A stretch of DNA of 64,000 bases from Ranitomeya variabilis (lineage: Eukaryota; Chordata; Amphibia; Anura; Dendrobatidae), in assembly GCF_051348905.1 (NCBI RefSeq), contig NC_135232.1, positions 845,966,514 through 846,030,513 on the forward strand, read 5' to 3'. The translations under genes and the position numbers were made by a program. This document shows, one piece after another, positions 1 through 10,728 of this stretch. Below the pieces are notes generated by a model. That model made no database searches and was not told the origin of the DNA. It was given only the letters and a program-made list of their open reading frames with translations. Position 1 is the first letter of the stretch. Each line of letters opens with the position of its first letter.

Positions 1-529
1 GTTATTAAAAAATAAAAATGTTGCTTTTCTTCTAGATAGGAAAAGATACATTTGAATATGTCCAAACTGAATGCACAATGCTTTGCTTGATTATGGCATT
101 GTACAGTGATATTAAGCAGGAACATATGTTTCCCATAAAAAGCAAGCAGAACCAAAGTGAGTTCTACTTTTCTCTGTAGCACATGTGGCATCAACATTAT
201 GAAAGACAATAAACATCAGTACTGAGCTGTACGTATGTGAATTCAGCTTTGGAGAAAGCTAAATCAATTGCTTGATGTTGCAGCTCCACCTGCTTGTAAC
301 TGCACAAGTCTGATAGCTTTTCACTGGGCTGAGTGCTCAACACTGCTCTTTCCCATTTTCCTATGCATAGAGTTAAAAAAGAGATGTAACCTGACACCTC
401 ATTGTGCTGGCAGTGTTGACTTTGATTTTGAGTTTGCACAGTGACATAAAGAAAGCAGCATATCTTAGGGTACAGATCGATGAATAGGAAGAGAATCTTA
501 AAAAATGTACAAACTTTTTTCTGGAGAGG
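1..529. other. Partial first unit, spacer only
   Basis: This is the 3' part of a spacer whose tRNA lies outside the window. It begins at the A-tract (GTTATTAAAAAA) and runs to the first tRNA copy. It lacks the CAGA insertion. I see no gene in it. Confidence 0.9.
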
Positions 530-601
530 GCCTGGGTAGCTCAGTTGTTAGAGCATCAGACTTTAATCTGAGGGTCCAGGGTTCAAGTCCCTGTTCAGGC
601 G
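530..601 (+). pseudogene. tRNA-Lys(UUU) pseudogene, class C
   Basis: First of ten class C copies. The acceptor, T-arm and B box match the consensus, but the D loop reads AGTTGTTA instead of AGTCGGTA (C17T, G19T). This removes the G19-C56 tertiary pair and changes the last base of the A box. One T is missing from the anticodon loop, leaving CTTTAA (six bases) between intact TCAGA/TCTGA stem arms. A six-base loop cannot present a normal UUU anticodon, so this is very probably not a working lysine acceptor, though it may still be transcribed. It is followed by TCTTTT. Confidence 0.8.
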
Positions 602-1214
602 TCTTTTAAATTTCATCCTATCACTTTGTTTAAATTTCAGCTTGTGCTTTCAGTTAAGTTACATGCTTAGTTCACTCATTTGTTATTAAAAAATAAAAAT
701 GTTGCTTTTCTTCTAGATAGGAAAAGATACATTTGAATATGTCCAAACTGAATGCACGATGCTTTGCTTGATTATGGCATTGTACAGTGATATTAAGCAG
801 GAACATATGTTTCCCATAAAAAGCAAGCAGAACCAAAGTGAGTTCTACTTTTCTCTGTAGCACATGTGGCATCAACATTATGAAAGACAATAAACATCAG
901 TACTGAGCTGTACGTATGTGAATTCAGCTTTGGAGAAAGCTAAATCAATTGCTTGATGTTGCAGCTCCACCTGCTTGTAACTGCACAAGTCTGATAGCTT
1001 TTCACTGGGCTGAGTGCTCAACACTGCTCTTTCCCATTTTCCTATGCATAGAGTTAAAAAAGAGATGTAACCTGACACCTCATTGTGCTGGCAGACAGTG
1101 TTGACTTTGATTTTGAGTTTGCACAGTGACATAAAGAAAGCAGCATATCTTAGGGTACAGATCGATGAATAGGAAGAGAATCTTAAAAAATGTACAAACT
1201 TTTTTCTGGAGAGG
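602..1214. other. Representative inter-tRNA spacer (about 612 bp)
   Basis: This describes the spacer that recurs between all copies. In order it has a Pol III terminator, an A/T-rich 3' flank, an A-tract near 685-700, a pyrimidine-rich TTGCTTTTCTTCTAG segment, about 350 bp of unremarkable sequence, and a TTAAAAAA TATA-like element about 30 bp before the next tRNA. A small hairpin, AGCTTT-GGAG-AAAGCT, lies at 926-941, followed by ATCAA-TTGC-TTGAT. I found no second B box (GGTTCRANNCC) on either strand and no convincing snRNA or snoRNA boxes. The open frames on the minus strand are not supported as genes because indels, deletions and non-synonymous changes occur freely in them. Confidence 0.8.
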
Positions 1215-1287
1215 GCCTGGGTATCTCAGTCGGTAGAGCATCAGACTTTTAATCTGAGAGTCCAGGGTTCAAGTCCCTGTTCAGGCG
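1215..1287 (+). tRNA. trnak-uuu: tRNA-Lys(UUU) variant, class B
   Basis: First of 34 class B copies. The anticodon loop CTTTTAA and B box GGTTCAAGTCC are intact. G10T turns the first D-stem pair into T10/C25 and alters the A box (TATCTCAGTCGG), and G45A changes the variable loop to GAGTC. In known tRNA structures bases 10, 25 and 45 form one tertiary triple, so both changes hit the same contact. A T6 terminator follows the discriminator base directly. Whether it is a working tRNA, a weakly expressed one or a pseudogene cannot be settled from sequence. Confidence 0.75.
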
Positions 1288-1900
1288 TTTTTTAAATTTC
1301 ATCCTATCACTTTGTTTAAATTTCAGCTTGTACTTTAAGTTAAGTTACATGCTTAGTTCACTCATTTGTTATTAAAAAATAAAAATGTTGCTTTTCTTCT
1401 AGATAGGAAAAGATACATTTGAATATGTCCAAACTGAATGCACGATGCTTTGCTTGATTTTGGCATTGTACAGTGATATTAAGCAGGAACATATGTTTCC
1501 CATAAAAAGCAAGCAGAACCAAAGTGAGTTCTACTTTTCTCTGTAGCACATGTGGCATCAACATTATGAAAGACAATAAACATCAGTACTGAGCTGTACG
1601 TATGTGAATTCAGCTTTGGAGAAAGCTAAATCAATTGCTTGATGTTGCAGCTCCACCTGCTTGTAACTGCACAAGTCTGATAGCTTTTCACTGGGCTGAG
1701 TGCTCAACACTGCTCTTTCCCATTTTCCTATGCATAGAGTTAAAAAAGAGATGTAACCTGACACCTCATTGTGCTGGCAGACAGTGTTGACTTTGATTTT
1801 GAGTTTGCACAGTGACATAAAGAAAGCAGCATATCTCAGGGTACAGGTCGATGAATAGGAAGAGAATCTTAAAAAATGTACAAACTTTTTTCTGGAGAGG

Positions 1901-1973
1901 GCCTGGGTAGCTCAGTCGGTAGAGCATCAGACTTTTAATCTGAGGGTCCAGGGTTCAAGTCCCTGTTCAGGCG
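1901..1973 (+). tRNA. trnak-uuu: tRNA-Lys(UUU), class A, weak terminator
   Basis: First canonical copy. It delivers lysine at AAA (and AAG by wobble). The 73-nt cloverleaf is: acceptor GCCTGGG/TTCAGGC with discriminator G73 and two successive G-U pairs (6-67, 7-66); D stem GCTC/GAGC with loop AGTCGGTA; anticodon stem TCAGA/TCTGA with loop CTTTTAA (anticodon TTT at 34-36); variable loop GGGTC; T stem CAGGG/CCCTG with loop TTCAAGT. The internal Pol III promoter is the A box TAGCTCAGTCGG and B box GGTTCAAGTCC. There is no intron and, as expected for a nuclear gene, no encoded CCA. It is followed by TCTTTC rather than TCTTTT, so the first run of four T lies only about 105 nt downstream (2078-2081). 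Confidence 0.94.
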
Positions 1974-2315
1974 TCTTTCAAATTTCATCCTATCACTTTG
2001 TTTAAATTTCAGCTTGTGCTTTAAGTTAAGTTACATGCTTAGTTCACTCATTTGTTATTAAAAAAAAAAATTGTGGCTTTTCTTCTAGATAGGAAAAGAT
2101 ACATTTGATTATGTCCAAACTGAATGCACGATGCTTTGCTTGATTATGGCATTGTACAGTGATATTAAGCAGGAACATATGTTTCCCATAAAAAGCAAGC
2201 AGAACCAAAGTGAGTTCTACTTTTCTCTGTAGCACATGCGGCATCAACATTATGAAAGACAATAAACATCAGTACTGAGCTGTACGTATGTGAATTCAGC
2301 TTTGGAGAAAGCTAA

Positions 2316-2317
2316 AC
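2316..2317. other. 131-bp spacer deletion junction (short unit 1)
   Basis: AGCTAAA is joined directly to CACCTCATTG, removing 131 bp present in full-length spacers and shortening the unit to 555 bp. Only one base of homology is visible at the junction. The deletion starts just after the AGCTTT/AAAGCT hairpin. Confidence 0.9.
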
Positions 2318-2455
2318 ACCTCATTGTGCTGGCAGACAGTGTTGACTTTGATTTTGAGTTTGCACAGTGACATAAAGAAAGCAGCATATCTTAGGGTACA
2401 GATCGATGAATAGGAAGAGAATCTTAAAAAATGTACAAACTTTTTTCTGGAGAGG

Positions 2456-2528
2456 GCCTGGGTATCTCAGTCGGTAGAGCATCAGACTTTTAATCTGAGA
2501 GTCCAGGGTTCAAGTCCCTGTTCAGGCG
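2456..2528 (+). tRNA. trnak-uuu: tRNA-Lys(UUU) variant, class B
   Basis: Class B (G10T, G45A) with T6 terminator. It ends the first short unit, 555 bp after the previous copy. Confidence 0.75.
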
Positions 2529-3141
2529 TTTTTTAAATTTCATCCTATCACTTTGTTTAAATTTCAGCTTGTACTTTAAGTTAAGTTACATGCTTAGTTC
2601 ACTCATTTGTTATTAAAAAATAAAAATGTTGCTTTTCTTCTAGATAGGAAAAGATACATTTGAATATGTCCAAACTGAATGCACGATGCTTTGCTTGATT
2701 TTGGCATTGTACAGTGATATTAAGCAGGAACATATGTTTCCCATAAAAAGCAAGCAGAACCAAAGTGAGTTCTACTTTTCTCTGTAGCACATGTGGCATC
2801 AACATTATGAAAGACAATAAACATCAGTACTGAGCTGTACGTATGTGAATTCAGCTTTGGAGAAAGCTAAATCAATTGCTTGATGTTGCAGCTCCACCTG
2901 CTTGTAACTGCACAAGTCTGATAGCTTTTCACTGGGCTGAGTGCTCAACACTGCTCTTTCCCATTTTCCTATGCATAGAGTTAAAAAAGAGATGTAACCT
3001 GACACCTCATTGTGCTGGCAGACAGTGTTGACTTTGATTTTGAGTTTGCACAGTGACATAAAGAAAGCAGCATATCTTAGGGTACAGATCGATGAATAGG
3101 AAGAGAATCTTAAAAAATGTACAAACTTTTTTCTGGAGAGG

Positions 3142-3214
3142 GCCTGGGTATCTCAGTCGGTAGAGCATCAGACTTTTAATCTGAGAGTCCAGGGTTCAAG
3201 TCCCTGTTCAGGCG
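3142..3214 (+). tRNA. trnak-uuu: tRNA-Lys(UUU) variant, class B
   Basis: Class B with T6 terminator, in a standard 686-bp unit. The matching copy of the 18.75-kb-offset duplication is at 21892. Confidence 0.75.
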
Positions 3215-3795
3215 TTTTTTAAATTTCATCCTATCACTTTGTTTAAATTTCAGCTTGTACTTTAAGTTAAGTTACATGCTTAGTTCACTCATTTGTTATT
3301 AAAAAATAAAAATGTTGCTTTTCTTCTAGATAGGAAAAGATACATTTGAATATGTCCAAACTGAATGCACGATGCTTTGCTTGATTTTGGCATTGTACAG
3401 TGATATTAAGCAGGAACATATGTTTCCCATAAAAAGCAAGCAGAACCAAAGTGAGTTCTACTTTTCTCTGTAGCACATGTGGCATCAACATTATGAAAGA
3501 CAATAAACATCAGTACTGAGCTGTACGTATGTGAATTCAGCTTTGGAGAAAGCTAAATCAATTGCTTGATGTTGCAGCTCCACCTGCTTGTAACTGCACA
3601 AGTCTGATAGCTTTTCACTGGGCTGAGTGCTCAACACTGCTCTTTCCCATTTTCCTATGCATAGAGTTAAAAAAGAGATGTAACCTGACACCTCATTGTG
3701 CTGGCAGACAGTGTTGACTTTGATTTTGAGTTTGCACAGTGACATAAAGAAAGCAGCATATCTTAGGGTACAGGTCGATGAATAGGAAGAGAATC

Positions 3796-3803
3796 TTAAA
3801 AAA
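3796..3803 (+). promoter_or_regulatory. TATA-like element upstream of tRNA (representative)
   Basis: TTAAAAAA lies at -32 to -25 relative to the mature 5' end, where TFIIIB contacts DNA upstream of tRNA genes. It is present before most copies. Fourteen copies (those starting at 14629, 17921, 18598, 23933, 25983, 29397, 34099, 35458, 40238, 42969, 49114, 51845, 61427 and 62790) have a 9-bp deletion here that leaves only an A-tract. A promoter role is inferred. Confidence 0.45.
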
Positions 3804-3834
3804 TGTACAAACTTTTTTCTGGAGAGGGCCTGGG

Positions 3835-3846
3835 TAGCTCAGTCGG
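3835..3846 (+). promoter_or_regulatory. A box (representative)
   Basis: TAGCTCAGTCGG at tRNA positions 8-19 fits the Pol III A-box consensus. Class B and M copies have T at position 10, class C copies have T at 17 and 19. Confidence 0.9.
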
Positions 3847-3878
3847 TAGAGCATCAGACTTTTAATCTGAGGGTCCAG

Positions 3879-3889
3879 GGTTCAAGTCC
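3879..3889 (+). promoter_or_regulatory. B box (representative)
   Basis: GGTTCAAGTCC at tRNA positions 52-62 fits the TFIIIC B-box consensus. It is unchanged in every copy except the one starting at 36826. Confidence 0.92.
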
Positions 3890-3900
3890 CTGTTCAGGCG

Positions 3901-3906
3901 TCTTTT
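3901..3906 (+). terminator. Pol III terminator TCTTTT (representative T4 form)
   Basis: Four T directly after TC at the 3' end. The other array forms are T6 immediately after the gene (class B) and TCTTTC, which lacks a run of four T. Confidence 0.85.
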
Positions 3907-4509
3907 AAATTTCATCCTATCACTTTGTTTAAATTTCAGCTTGTGCTTTAAGTTAAGTTACATGCTTAGTTCACTCATTTGTTATTAAAAAATAAAAATG
4001 TTGCTTTTCTTCTAGATAGGAAAAGATACATTTGAATATGTCCAAACTGAATGCACAATGCTTTGCTTGATTATGGCATTGTACAGTGATATTAAGCAGG
4101 AACATATGTTTCCCATAAAAAGCAAGCAGAACCAAAGTGAGTTCTACTTTTCTCTGTAGCACATGTGGCATCAACATTATGAAAGACAATAAACATCAGT
4201 ACTGAGCTGTACGTATGTGAATTCAGCTTTGGAGAAAGCTAAATCAATTGCTTGATGTTGCAGCTCCACCTGCTTGTAACTGCACAAGTCTGATAGCTTT
4301 TCACTGGGCTGAGTGCTCAACACTGCTCTTTCCCATTTTCCTATCCATAGAGTTAAAAAAGAGATGTAACCTGACACCTCATTGTGCTGGCAGTGTTGAC
4401 TTTGATTTTGAGTTTGCACAGTGACATAAAGAAAGCAGCATATCTTAGGGTACAGATCGATGAATAGGAAGAGAATCTTAAAAAATGTACAAACTTTTTT
4501 CTGGAGAGG

Positions 4510-4582
4510 GCCTGGGTAGCTCAGTCGGTAGAGCATCAGGCTTTTAATCTGAGGGTCCAGGGTTCAAGTCCCTGTTCAGGCG
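4510..4582 (+). tRNA. trnak-uuu: tRNA-Lys(UUU), class A with A31G
   Basis: Consensus except A31G, which makes the last anticodon-stem pair G31-U39, a tolerable wobble. T4 terminator. The change marks unit 2 of the 2,730-bp block (also at 7240 and 10656). Confidence 0.88.
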
Positions 4583-5191
4583 TCTTTTAAATTTCATCCT
4601 ATCACTTTGTTTAAATTTCAGCTTGTGCTTTAAGTTAAGTTACATGCTTAGTTCACTCATTTGTTATTAAAAAATAAAAATGTTGCTTTTCTTCTAGATA
4701 GGAAAAGATACATTTGAATATGTCCAAACTGAATGCACAATGCTTTGCTTGATTATGGCATTGTACAGTGATATTAAGCAGGAACATATGTTTCCCATAA
4801 AAAGCAAGCAGAACCAAAGTGAGTTCTACTTTTCTCTGTAGCACATGTGGCATCAACATTATGAAAGACAATAAACATCAGTACTGAGCTGTACGTATGT
4901 GAATTCAGCTTTGGAGAAAGCTAAATCAATTGCTTGATGTTGCAGCTCCACCTGCTTGTAACTGCACAAGTCTGATAGCTTTTCACTGGGCTGAGTGCTC
5001 AACACTGCTCTTTCCCATTTTCCTATGCATAGAGTTAAAAAAGAGATGTAACCTGACACCTCATTGTGCTGGCAGTGTTGACTTTGATTTTGAGTTTGCA
5101 CAGTGACATAAAGAAAGCAGCATATCTTAGGGTACAGATCGATGAATAGGAAGAGAATCTTAAAAAATGTACAAACTTTTTTCTGGAGAGG

Positions 5192-5263
5192 GCCTGGGTA
5201 GCTCTGTTGTTAGAGCATCAGACTTTAATCTGAGGGTCCAGGGTTCAAGTCCCTGTTCAGGCG
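5192..5263 (+). pseudogene. tRNA-Lys(UUU) pseudogene, class C with A14T
   Basis: Class C changes plus A14T, which also removes the conserved T8-A14 tertiary pair and further damages the A box. T4 terminator. Related copies are at 7922 and 11338. Confidence 0.85.
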
Positions 5264-5872
5264 TCTTTTAAATTTCATCCTATCACTTTGTTTAAATTTC
5301 AGCTTGTGCTTTCAGTTAAGTTACATGCTTAGTTCACTCATTTGTTATTAAAAAATAAAAATGTTGCTTTTCTTCTAGATAGGAAAAGATACATTTGAAT
5401 ATGTCCAAACTGAATGCACGATGCTTTGCTTGATTATGGCATTGTACAGTGATATTAAGCAGGAACATATGTTTCCCATAAAAAGCAAGCAGAACCAAAG
5501 TGAGTTCTACTTTTCTCTGTAGCACATGTGGCATCAACATTATGAAAGACAATAAACATCAGTACTGAGCTGTACGAATGTGAATTCAGCTTTGGAGAAA
5601 GCTAAATCAATTGCTTGATGTTGCAGCTCCACCTGCTTGTAACTGCACAAGTCTGATAGCTTTTCACTGGGCTGAGTGCTCAACACTGCTCTTTCCCATT
5701 TTCCTATGCATAGAGTTAAAAAAGAGATGTAACCTGACACCTCATTGTGCTGGCAGTGTTGACTTTGATTTTGAGTTTGCACAGTGACATAAAGAAAGCA
5801 GCATATCTTAGGGTACAGATCGATGAATAGGAAGAGAATCTTAAAAAATGTACAAACTTTTTTCTGGAGAGG

Positions 5873-5944
5873 GCCTGGGTAGCTCAGTTGTTAGAGCATC
5901 AGACTTTAATCTGAGGGTCCAGGGTTCAAGTCCCTGTTCAGGCG
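5873..5944 (+). pseudogene. tRNA-Lys(UUU) pseudogene, class C
   Basis: Class C with T4 terminator. The spacer before it has a private T-to-A change (GTACGAATG at 5574-5582), repeated 2,730 bp on. Confidence 0.8.
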
Positions 5945-6557
5945 TCTTTTAAATTTCATCCTATCACTTTGTTTAAATTTCAGCTTGTGCTTTCAGTTAA
6001 GTTACATGCTTAGTTCACTCATTTGTTATTAAAAAATAAAAATGTTGCTTTTCTTCTAGATAGGAAAAGATACATTTGAATATGTCCAAACTGAATGCAC
6101 GATGCTTTGCTTGATTATGGCATTGTACAGTGATATTAAGCAGGAACATATGTTTCCCATAAAAAGCAAGCAGAACCAAAGTGAGTTCTACTTTTCTCTG
6201 TAGCACATGTGGCATCAACATTATGAAAGACAATAAACATCAGTACTGAGCTGTACGTATGTGAATTCAGCTTTGGAGAAAGCTAAATCAATTGCTTGAT
6301 GTTGCAGCTCCACCTGCTTGTAACTGCACAAGTCTGATAGCTTTTCACTGGGCTGAGTGCTCAACACTGCTCTTTCCCATTTTCCTATGCATAGAGTTAA
6401 AAAAGAGATGTAACCTGACACCTCATTGTGCTGGCAGACAGTGTTGACTTTGATTTTGAGTTTGCACAGTGACATAAAGAAAGCAGCATATCTTAGGGTA
6501 CAGGTCGATGAATAGGAAGAGAATCTTAAAAAATGTACAAACTTTTTTCTGGAGAGG

Positions 6558-6630
6558 GCCTGGGTAGCTCAGTCGGTAGAGCATCAGACTTTTAATCTGA
6601 GGGTCCAGGGTTCAAGTCCCTGTTCAGGCG
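6558..6630 (+). tRNA. trnak-uuu: tRNA-Lys(UUU), class A
   Basis: Exact consensus, T4 terminator. It opens the second 2,730-bp block. Confidence 0.96.
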
Positions 6631-7239
6631 TCTTTTAAATTTCATCCTATCACTTTGTTTAAATTTCAGCTTGTGCTTTAAGTTAAGTTACATGCTTAGT
6701 TCACTCATTTGTTATTAAAAAATAAAAATGTTGCTTTTCTTCTAGATAGGAAAAGATACATTTGAATATGTCCAAACTGAATGCACAATGCTTTGCTTGA
6801 TTATGGCATTGTACAGTGATATTAAGCAGGAACATATGTTTCCCATAAAAAGCAAGCAGAACCAAAGTGAGTTCTACTTTTCTCTGTAGCACATGTGGCA
6901 TCAACATTATGAAAGACAATAAACATCAGTACTGAGCTGTACGTATGTGAATTCAGCTTTGGAGAAAGCTAAATCAATTGCTTGATGTTGCAGCTCCACC
7001 TGCTTGTAACTGCACAAGTCTGATAGCTTTTCACTGGGCTGAGTGCTCAACACTGCTCTTTCCCATTTTCCTATCCATAGAGTTAAAAAAGAGATGTAAC
7101 CTGACACCTCATTGTGCTGGCAGTGTTGACTTTGATTTTGAGTTTGCACAGTGACATAAAGAAAGCAGCATATCTTAGGGTACAGATCGATGAATAGGAA
7201 GAGAATCTTAAAAAATGTACAAACTTTTTTCTGGAGAGG

Positions 7240-7312
7240 GCCTGGGTAGCTCAGTCGGTAGAGCATCAGGCTTTTAATCTGAGGGTCCAGGGTTCAAGTC
7301 CCTGTTCAGGCG
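7240..7312 (+). tRNA. trnak-uuu: tRNA-Lys(UUU), class A with A31G
   Basis: Counterpart of the copy at 4510, with the G31-U39 wobble. T4 terminator. Confidence 0.88.
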
Positions 7313-7921
7313 TCTTTTAAATTTCATCCTATCACTTTGTTTAAATTTCAGCTTGTGCTTTAAGTTAAGTTACATGCTTAGTTCACTCATTTGTTATTAA
7401 AAAATAAAAATGTTGCTTTTCTTCTAGATAGGAAAAGATACATTTGAATATGTCCAAACTGAATGCACAATGCTTTGCTTGATTATGGCATTGTACAGTG
7501 ATATTAAGCAGGAACATATGTTTCCCATAAAAAGCAAGCAGAACCAAAGTGAGTTCTACTTTTCTCTGTAGCACATGTGGCATCAACATTATGAAAGACA
7601 ATAAACATCAGTACTGAGCTGTACGTATGTGAATTCAGCTTTGGAGAAAGCTAAATCAATTGCTTGATGTTGCAGCTCCACCTGCTTGTAACTGCACAAG
7701 TCTGATAGCTTTTCACTGGGCTGAGTGCTCAACACTGCTCTTTCCCATTTTCCTATGCATAGAGTTAAAAAAGAGATGTAACCTGACACCTCATTGTGCT
7801 GGCAGTGTTGACTTTGATTTTGAGTTTGCACAGTGACATAAAGAAAGCAGCATATCTTAGGGTACAGATCGATGAATAGGAAGAGAATCTTAAAAAATGT
7901 ACAAACTTTTTTCTGGAGAGG

Positions 7922-7993
7922 GCCTGGGTAGCTCTGTTGTTAGAGCATCAGACTTTAATCTGAGGGTCCAGGGTTCAAGTCCCTGTTCAGGCG
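7922..7993 (+). pseudogene. tRNA-Lys(UUU) pseudogene, class C with A14T
   Basis: Counterpart of 5192. T4 terminator. Confidence 0.85.
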
Positions 7994-8602
7994 TCTTTTA
8001 AATTTCATCCTATCACTTTGTTTAAATTTCAGCTTGTGCTTTCAGTTAAGTTACATGCTTAGTTCACTCATTTGTTATTAAAAAATAAAAATGTTGCTTT
8101 TCTTCTAGATAGGAAAAGATACATTTGAATATGTCCAAACTGAATGCACGATGCTTTGCTTGATTATGGCATTGTACAGTGATATTAAGCAGGAACATAT
8201 GTTTCCCATAAAAAGCAAGCAGAACCAAAGTGAGTTCTACTTTTCTCTGTAGCACATGTGGCATCAACATTATGAAAGACAATAAACATCAGTACTGAGC
8301 TGTACGAATGTGAATTCAGCTTTGGAGAAAGCTAAATCAATTGCTTGATGTTGCAGCTCCACCTGCTTGTAACTGCACAAGTCTGATAGCTTTTCACTGG
8401 GCTGAGTGCTCAACACTGCTCTTTCCCATTTTCCTATGCATAGAGTTAAAAAAGAGATGTAACCTGACACCTCATTGTGCTGGCAGTGTTGACTTTGATT
8501 TTGAGTTTGCACAGTGACATAAAGAAAGCAGCATATCTTAGGGTACAGATCGATGAATAGGAAGAGAATCTTAAAAAATGTACAAACTTTTTTCTGGAGA
8601 GG

Positions 8603-8674
8603 GCCTGGGTAGCTCAGTTGTTAGAGCATCAGACTTTAATCTGAGGGTCCAGGGTTCAAGTCCCTGTTCAGGCG
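8603..8674 (+). pseudogene. tRNA-Lys(UUU) pseudogene, class C
   Basis: Counterpart of 5873. T4 terminator. Confidence 0.8.
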
Positions 8675-9287
8675 TCTTTTAAATTTCATCCTATCACTTT
8701 GTTTAAATTTCAGCTTGTGCTTTCAGTTAAGTTACATGCTTAGTTCACTCATTTGTTATTAAAAAATAAAAATGTTGCTTTTCTTCTAGATAGGAAAAGA
8801 TACATTTGAATATGTCCAAACTGAATGCACGATGCTTTGCTTGATTATGGCATTGTACAGTGATATTAAGCAGGAACATATGTTTCCCATAAAAAGCAAG
8901 CAGAACCAAAGTGAGTTCTACTTTTCTCTGTAGCACATGTGGCATCAACATTATGAAAGACAATAAACATCAGTACTGAGCTGTACGTATGTGAATTCAG
9001 CTTTGGAGAAAGCTAAATCAATTGCTTGATGTTGCAGCTCCACCTGCTTGTAACTGCACAAGTCTGATAGCTTTTCACTGGGCTGAGTGCTCAACACTGC
9101 TCTTTCCCATTTTCCTATGCATAGAGTTAAAAAAGAGATGTAACCTGACACCTCATTGTGCTGGCAGACAGTGTTGACTTTGATTTTGAGTTTGCACAGT
9201 GACATAAAGAAAGCAGCATATCTTAGGGTACAGATCGATGAATAGGAAGAGAATCTTAAAAAATGTACAAACTTTTTTCTGGAGAGG

Positions 9288-9360
9288 GCCTGGGTATCTC
9301 AGTCGGTAGAGCATCAGACTTTTAATCTGAGAGTCCAGGGTTCAAGTCCCTGTTCAGGCG
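9288..9360 (+). tRNA. trnak-uuu: tRNA-Lys(UUU) variant, class B
   Basis: Class B, T6 terminator. It sits between the second 2,730-bp block and its partial third copy. Confidence 0.75.
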
Positions 9361-9973
9361 TTTTTTAAATTTCATCCTATCACTTTGTTTAAATTTCAGC
9401 TTGTACTTTAAGTTAAGTTACATGCTTAGTTCACTCATTTGTTATTAAAAAATAAAAATGTTGCTTTTCTTCTAGATAGGAAAAGATACATTTGAATATG
9501 TCCAAACTGAATGCACGATGCTTTGCTTGATTTTGGCATTGTACAGTGATATTAAGCAGGAACATATGTTTCCCATAAAAAGCAAGCAGAACCAAAGTGA
9601 GTTCTACTTTTCTCTGTAGCACATGTGGCATCAACATTATGAAAGACAATAAACATCAGTACTGAGCTGTACGTATGTGAATTCAGCTTTGGAGAAAGCT
9701 AAATCAATTGCTTGATGTTGCAGCTCCACCTGCTTGTAACTGCACAAGTCTGATAGCTTTTCACTGGGCTGAGTGCTCAACACTGCTCTTTCCCATTTTC
9801 CTATGCATAGAGTTAAAAAAGAGATGTAACCTGACACCTCATTGTGCTGGCAGACAGTGTTGACTTTGATTTTGAGTTTGCACAGTGACATAAAGAAAGC
9901 AGCATATCTTAGGGTACAGGTCGATGAATAGGAAGAGAATCTTAAAAAATGTACAAACTTTTTTCTGGAGAGG

Positions 9974-10046
9974 GCCTGGGTAGCTCAGTCGGTAGAGCAT
10001 CAGACTTTTAATCTGAGGGTCCAGGGTTCAAGTCCCTGTTCAGGCG
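9974..10046 (+). tRNA. trnak-uuu: tRNA-Lys(UUU), class A
   Basis: Exact consensus, T4 terminator. It opens the partial third copy of the four-unit block. Confidence 0.96.
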
Positions 10047-10655
10047 TCTTTTAAATTTCATCCTATCACTTTGTTTAAATTTCAGCTTGTGCTTTAAGTT
10101 AAGTTACATGCTTAGTTCACTCATTTGTTATTAAAAAATAAAAATGTTGCTTTTCTTCTAGATAGGAAAAGATACATTTGAATATGTCCAAACTGAATGC
10201 ACAATGCTTTGCTTGATTATGGCATTGTACAGTGATATTAAGCAGGAACATATGTTTCCCATAAAAAGCAAGCAGAACCAAAGTGAGTTCTACTTTTCTC
10301 TGTAGCACATGTGGCATCAACATTATGAAAGACAATAAACATCAGTACTGAGCTGTACGTATGTGAATTCAGCTTTGGAGAAAGCTAAATCAATTGCTTG
10401 ATGTTGCAGCTCCACCTGCTTGTAACTGCACAAGTCTGATAGCTTTTCACTGGGCTGAGTGCTCAACACTGCTCTTTCCCATTTTCCTATCCATAGAGTT
10501 AAAAAAGAGATGTAACCTGACACCTCATTGTGCTGGCAGTGTTGACTTTGATTTTGAGTTTGCACAGTGACATAAAGAAAGCAGCATATCTTAGGGTACA
10601 GATCGATGAATAGGAAGAGAATCTTAAAAAATGTACAAACTTTTTTCTGGAGAGG

Positions 10656-10728
10656 GCCTGGGTAGCTCAGTCGGTAGAGCATCAGGCTTTTAATCTGAGG
10701 GTCCAGGGTTCAAGTCCCTGTTCAGGCG
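10656..10728 (+). tRNA. trnak-uuu: tRNA-Lys(UUU), class A with A31G
   Basis: Third A31G copy, T4 terminator. Confidence 0.88.

Larger units (their letters stand above)
1..3703 (+). repeat. 3.7-kb duplicated segment, left copy
   Basis: It aligns base for base in phase with 18751-22453 (offset 18,750). It shares the class order C, B, A, B, B, the short unit, and two private changes (C at 1837 and 20587; C at 2239 and 20989). Confidence 0.9.
3828..3900 (+). tRNA. trnak-uuu: tRNA-Lys(UUU), class A
   Basis: Exact consensus copy followed by TCTTTT, a minimal Pol III terminator. It opens the first 2,730-bp four-unit block. Confidence 0.96.
3828..6557 (+). repeat. 2,730-bp four-unit block, copy 1
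   Basis: Unit order is A, A(A31G), C(A14T), C with spacings 682, 682, 681 and 685 bp. The private GTACGAATG marker and the tRNA variants recur exactly 2,730 bp later. Confidence 0.92.
6558..9287 (+). repeat. 2,730-bp four-unit block, copy 2
   Basis: Same unit order, spacings and private markers as 3828-6557, directly adjacent to it. Confidence 0.92.

Noticed and set aside
470-500. GATCGATGAATAGG as a snoRNA C box with a downstream D box
   Set aside because: The C-box match is poor, there is no paired terminal stem, and no credible D box at a normal distance.
926-941. AGCTTT/AAAGCT hairpin in the spacer as a regulatory RNA or terminator
   Set aside because: A six-base stem is expected by chance in A/T-rich DNA, and no promoter points to it. 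It is only noted because the 131-bp deletion begins near it.
672-1132. Minus-strand open frames of 72, 80, 84 and 119 codons that recur in every unit
   Set aside because: They are the same spacer (and in the 119-codon case the tRNA antisense) seen in each copy. The 4-bp CAGA indel changes their N-terminal part, four units lose one by deletion, and base changes alter residues freely. They resemble no protein family that I recognise.
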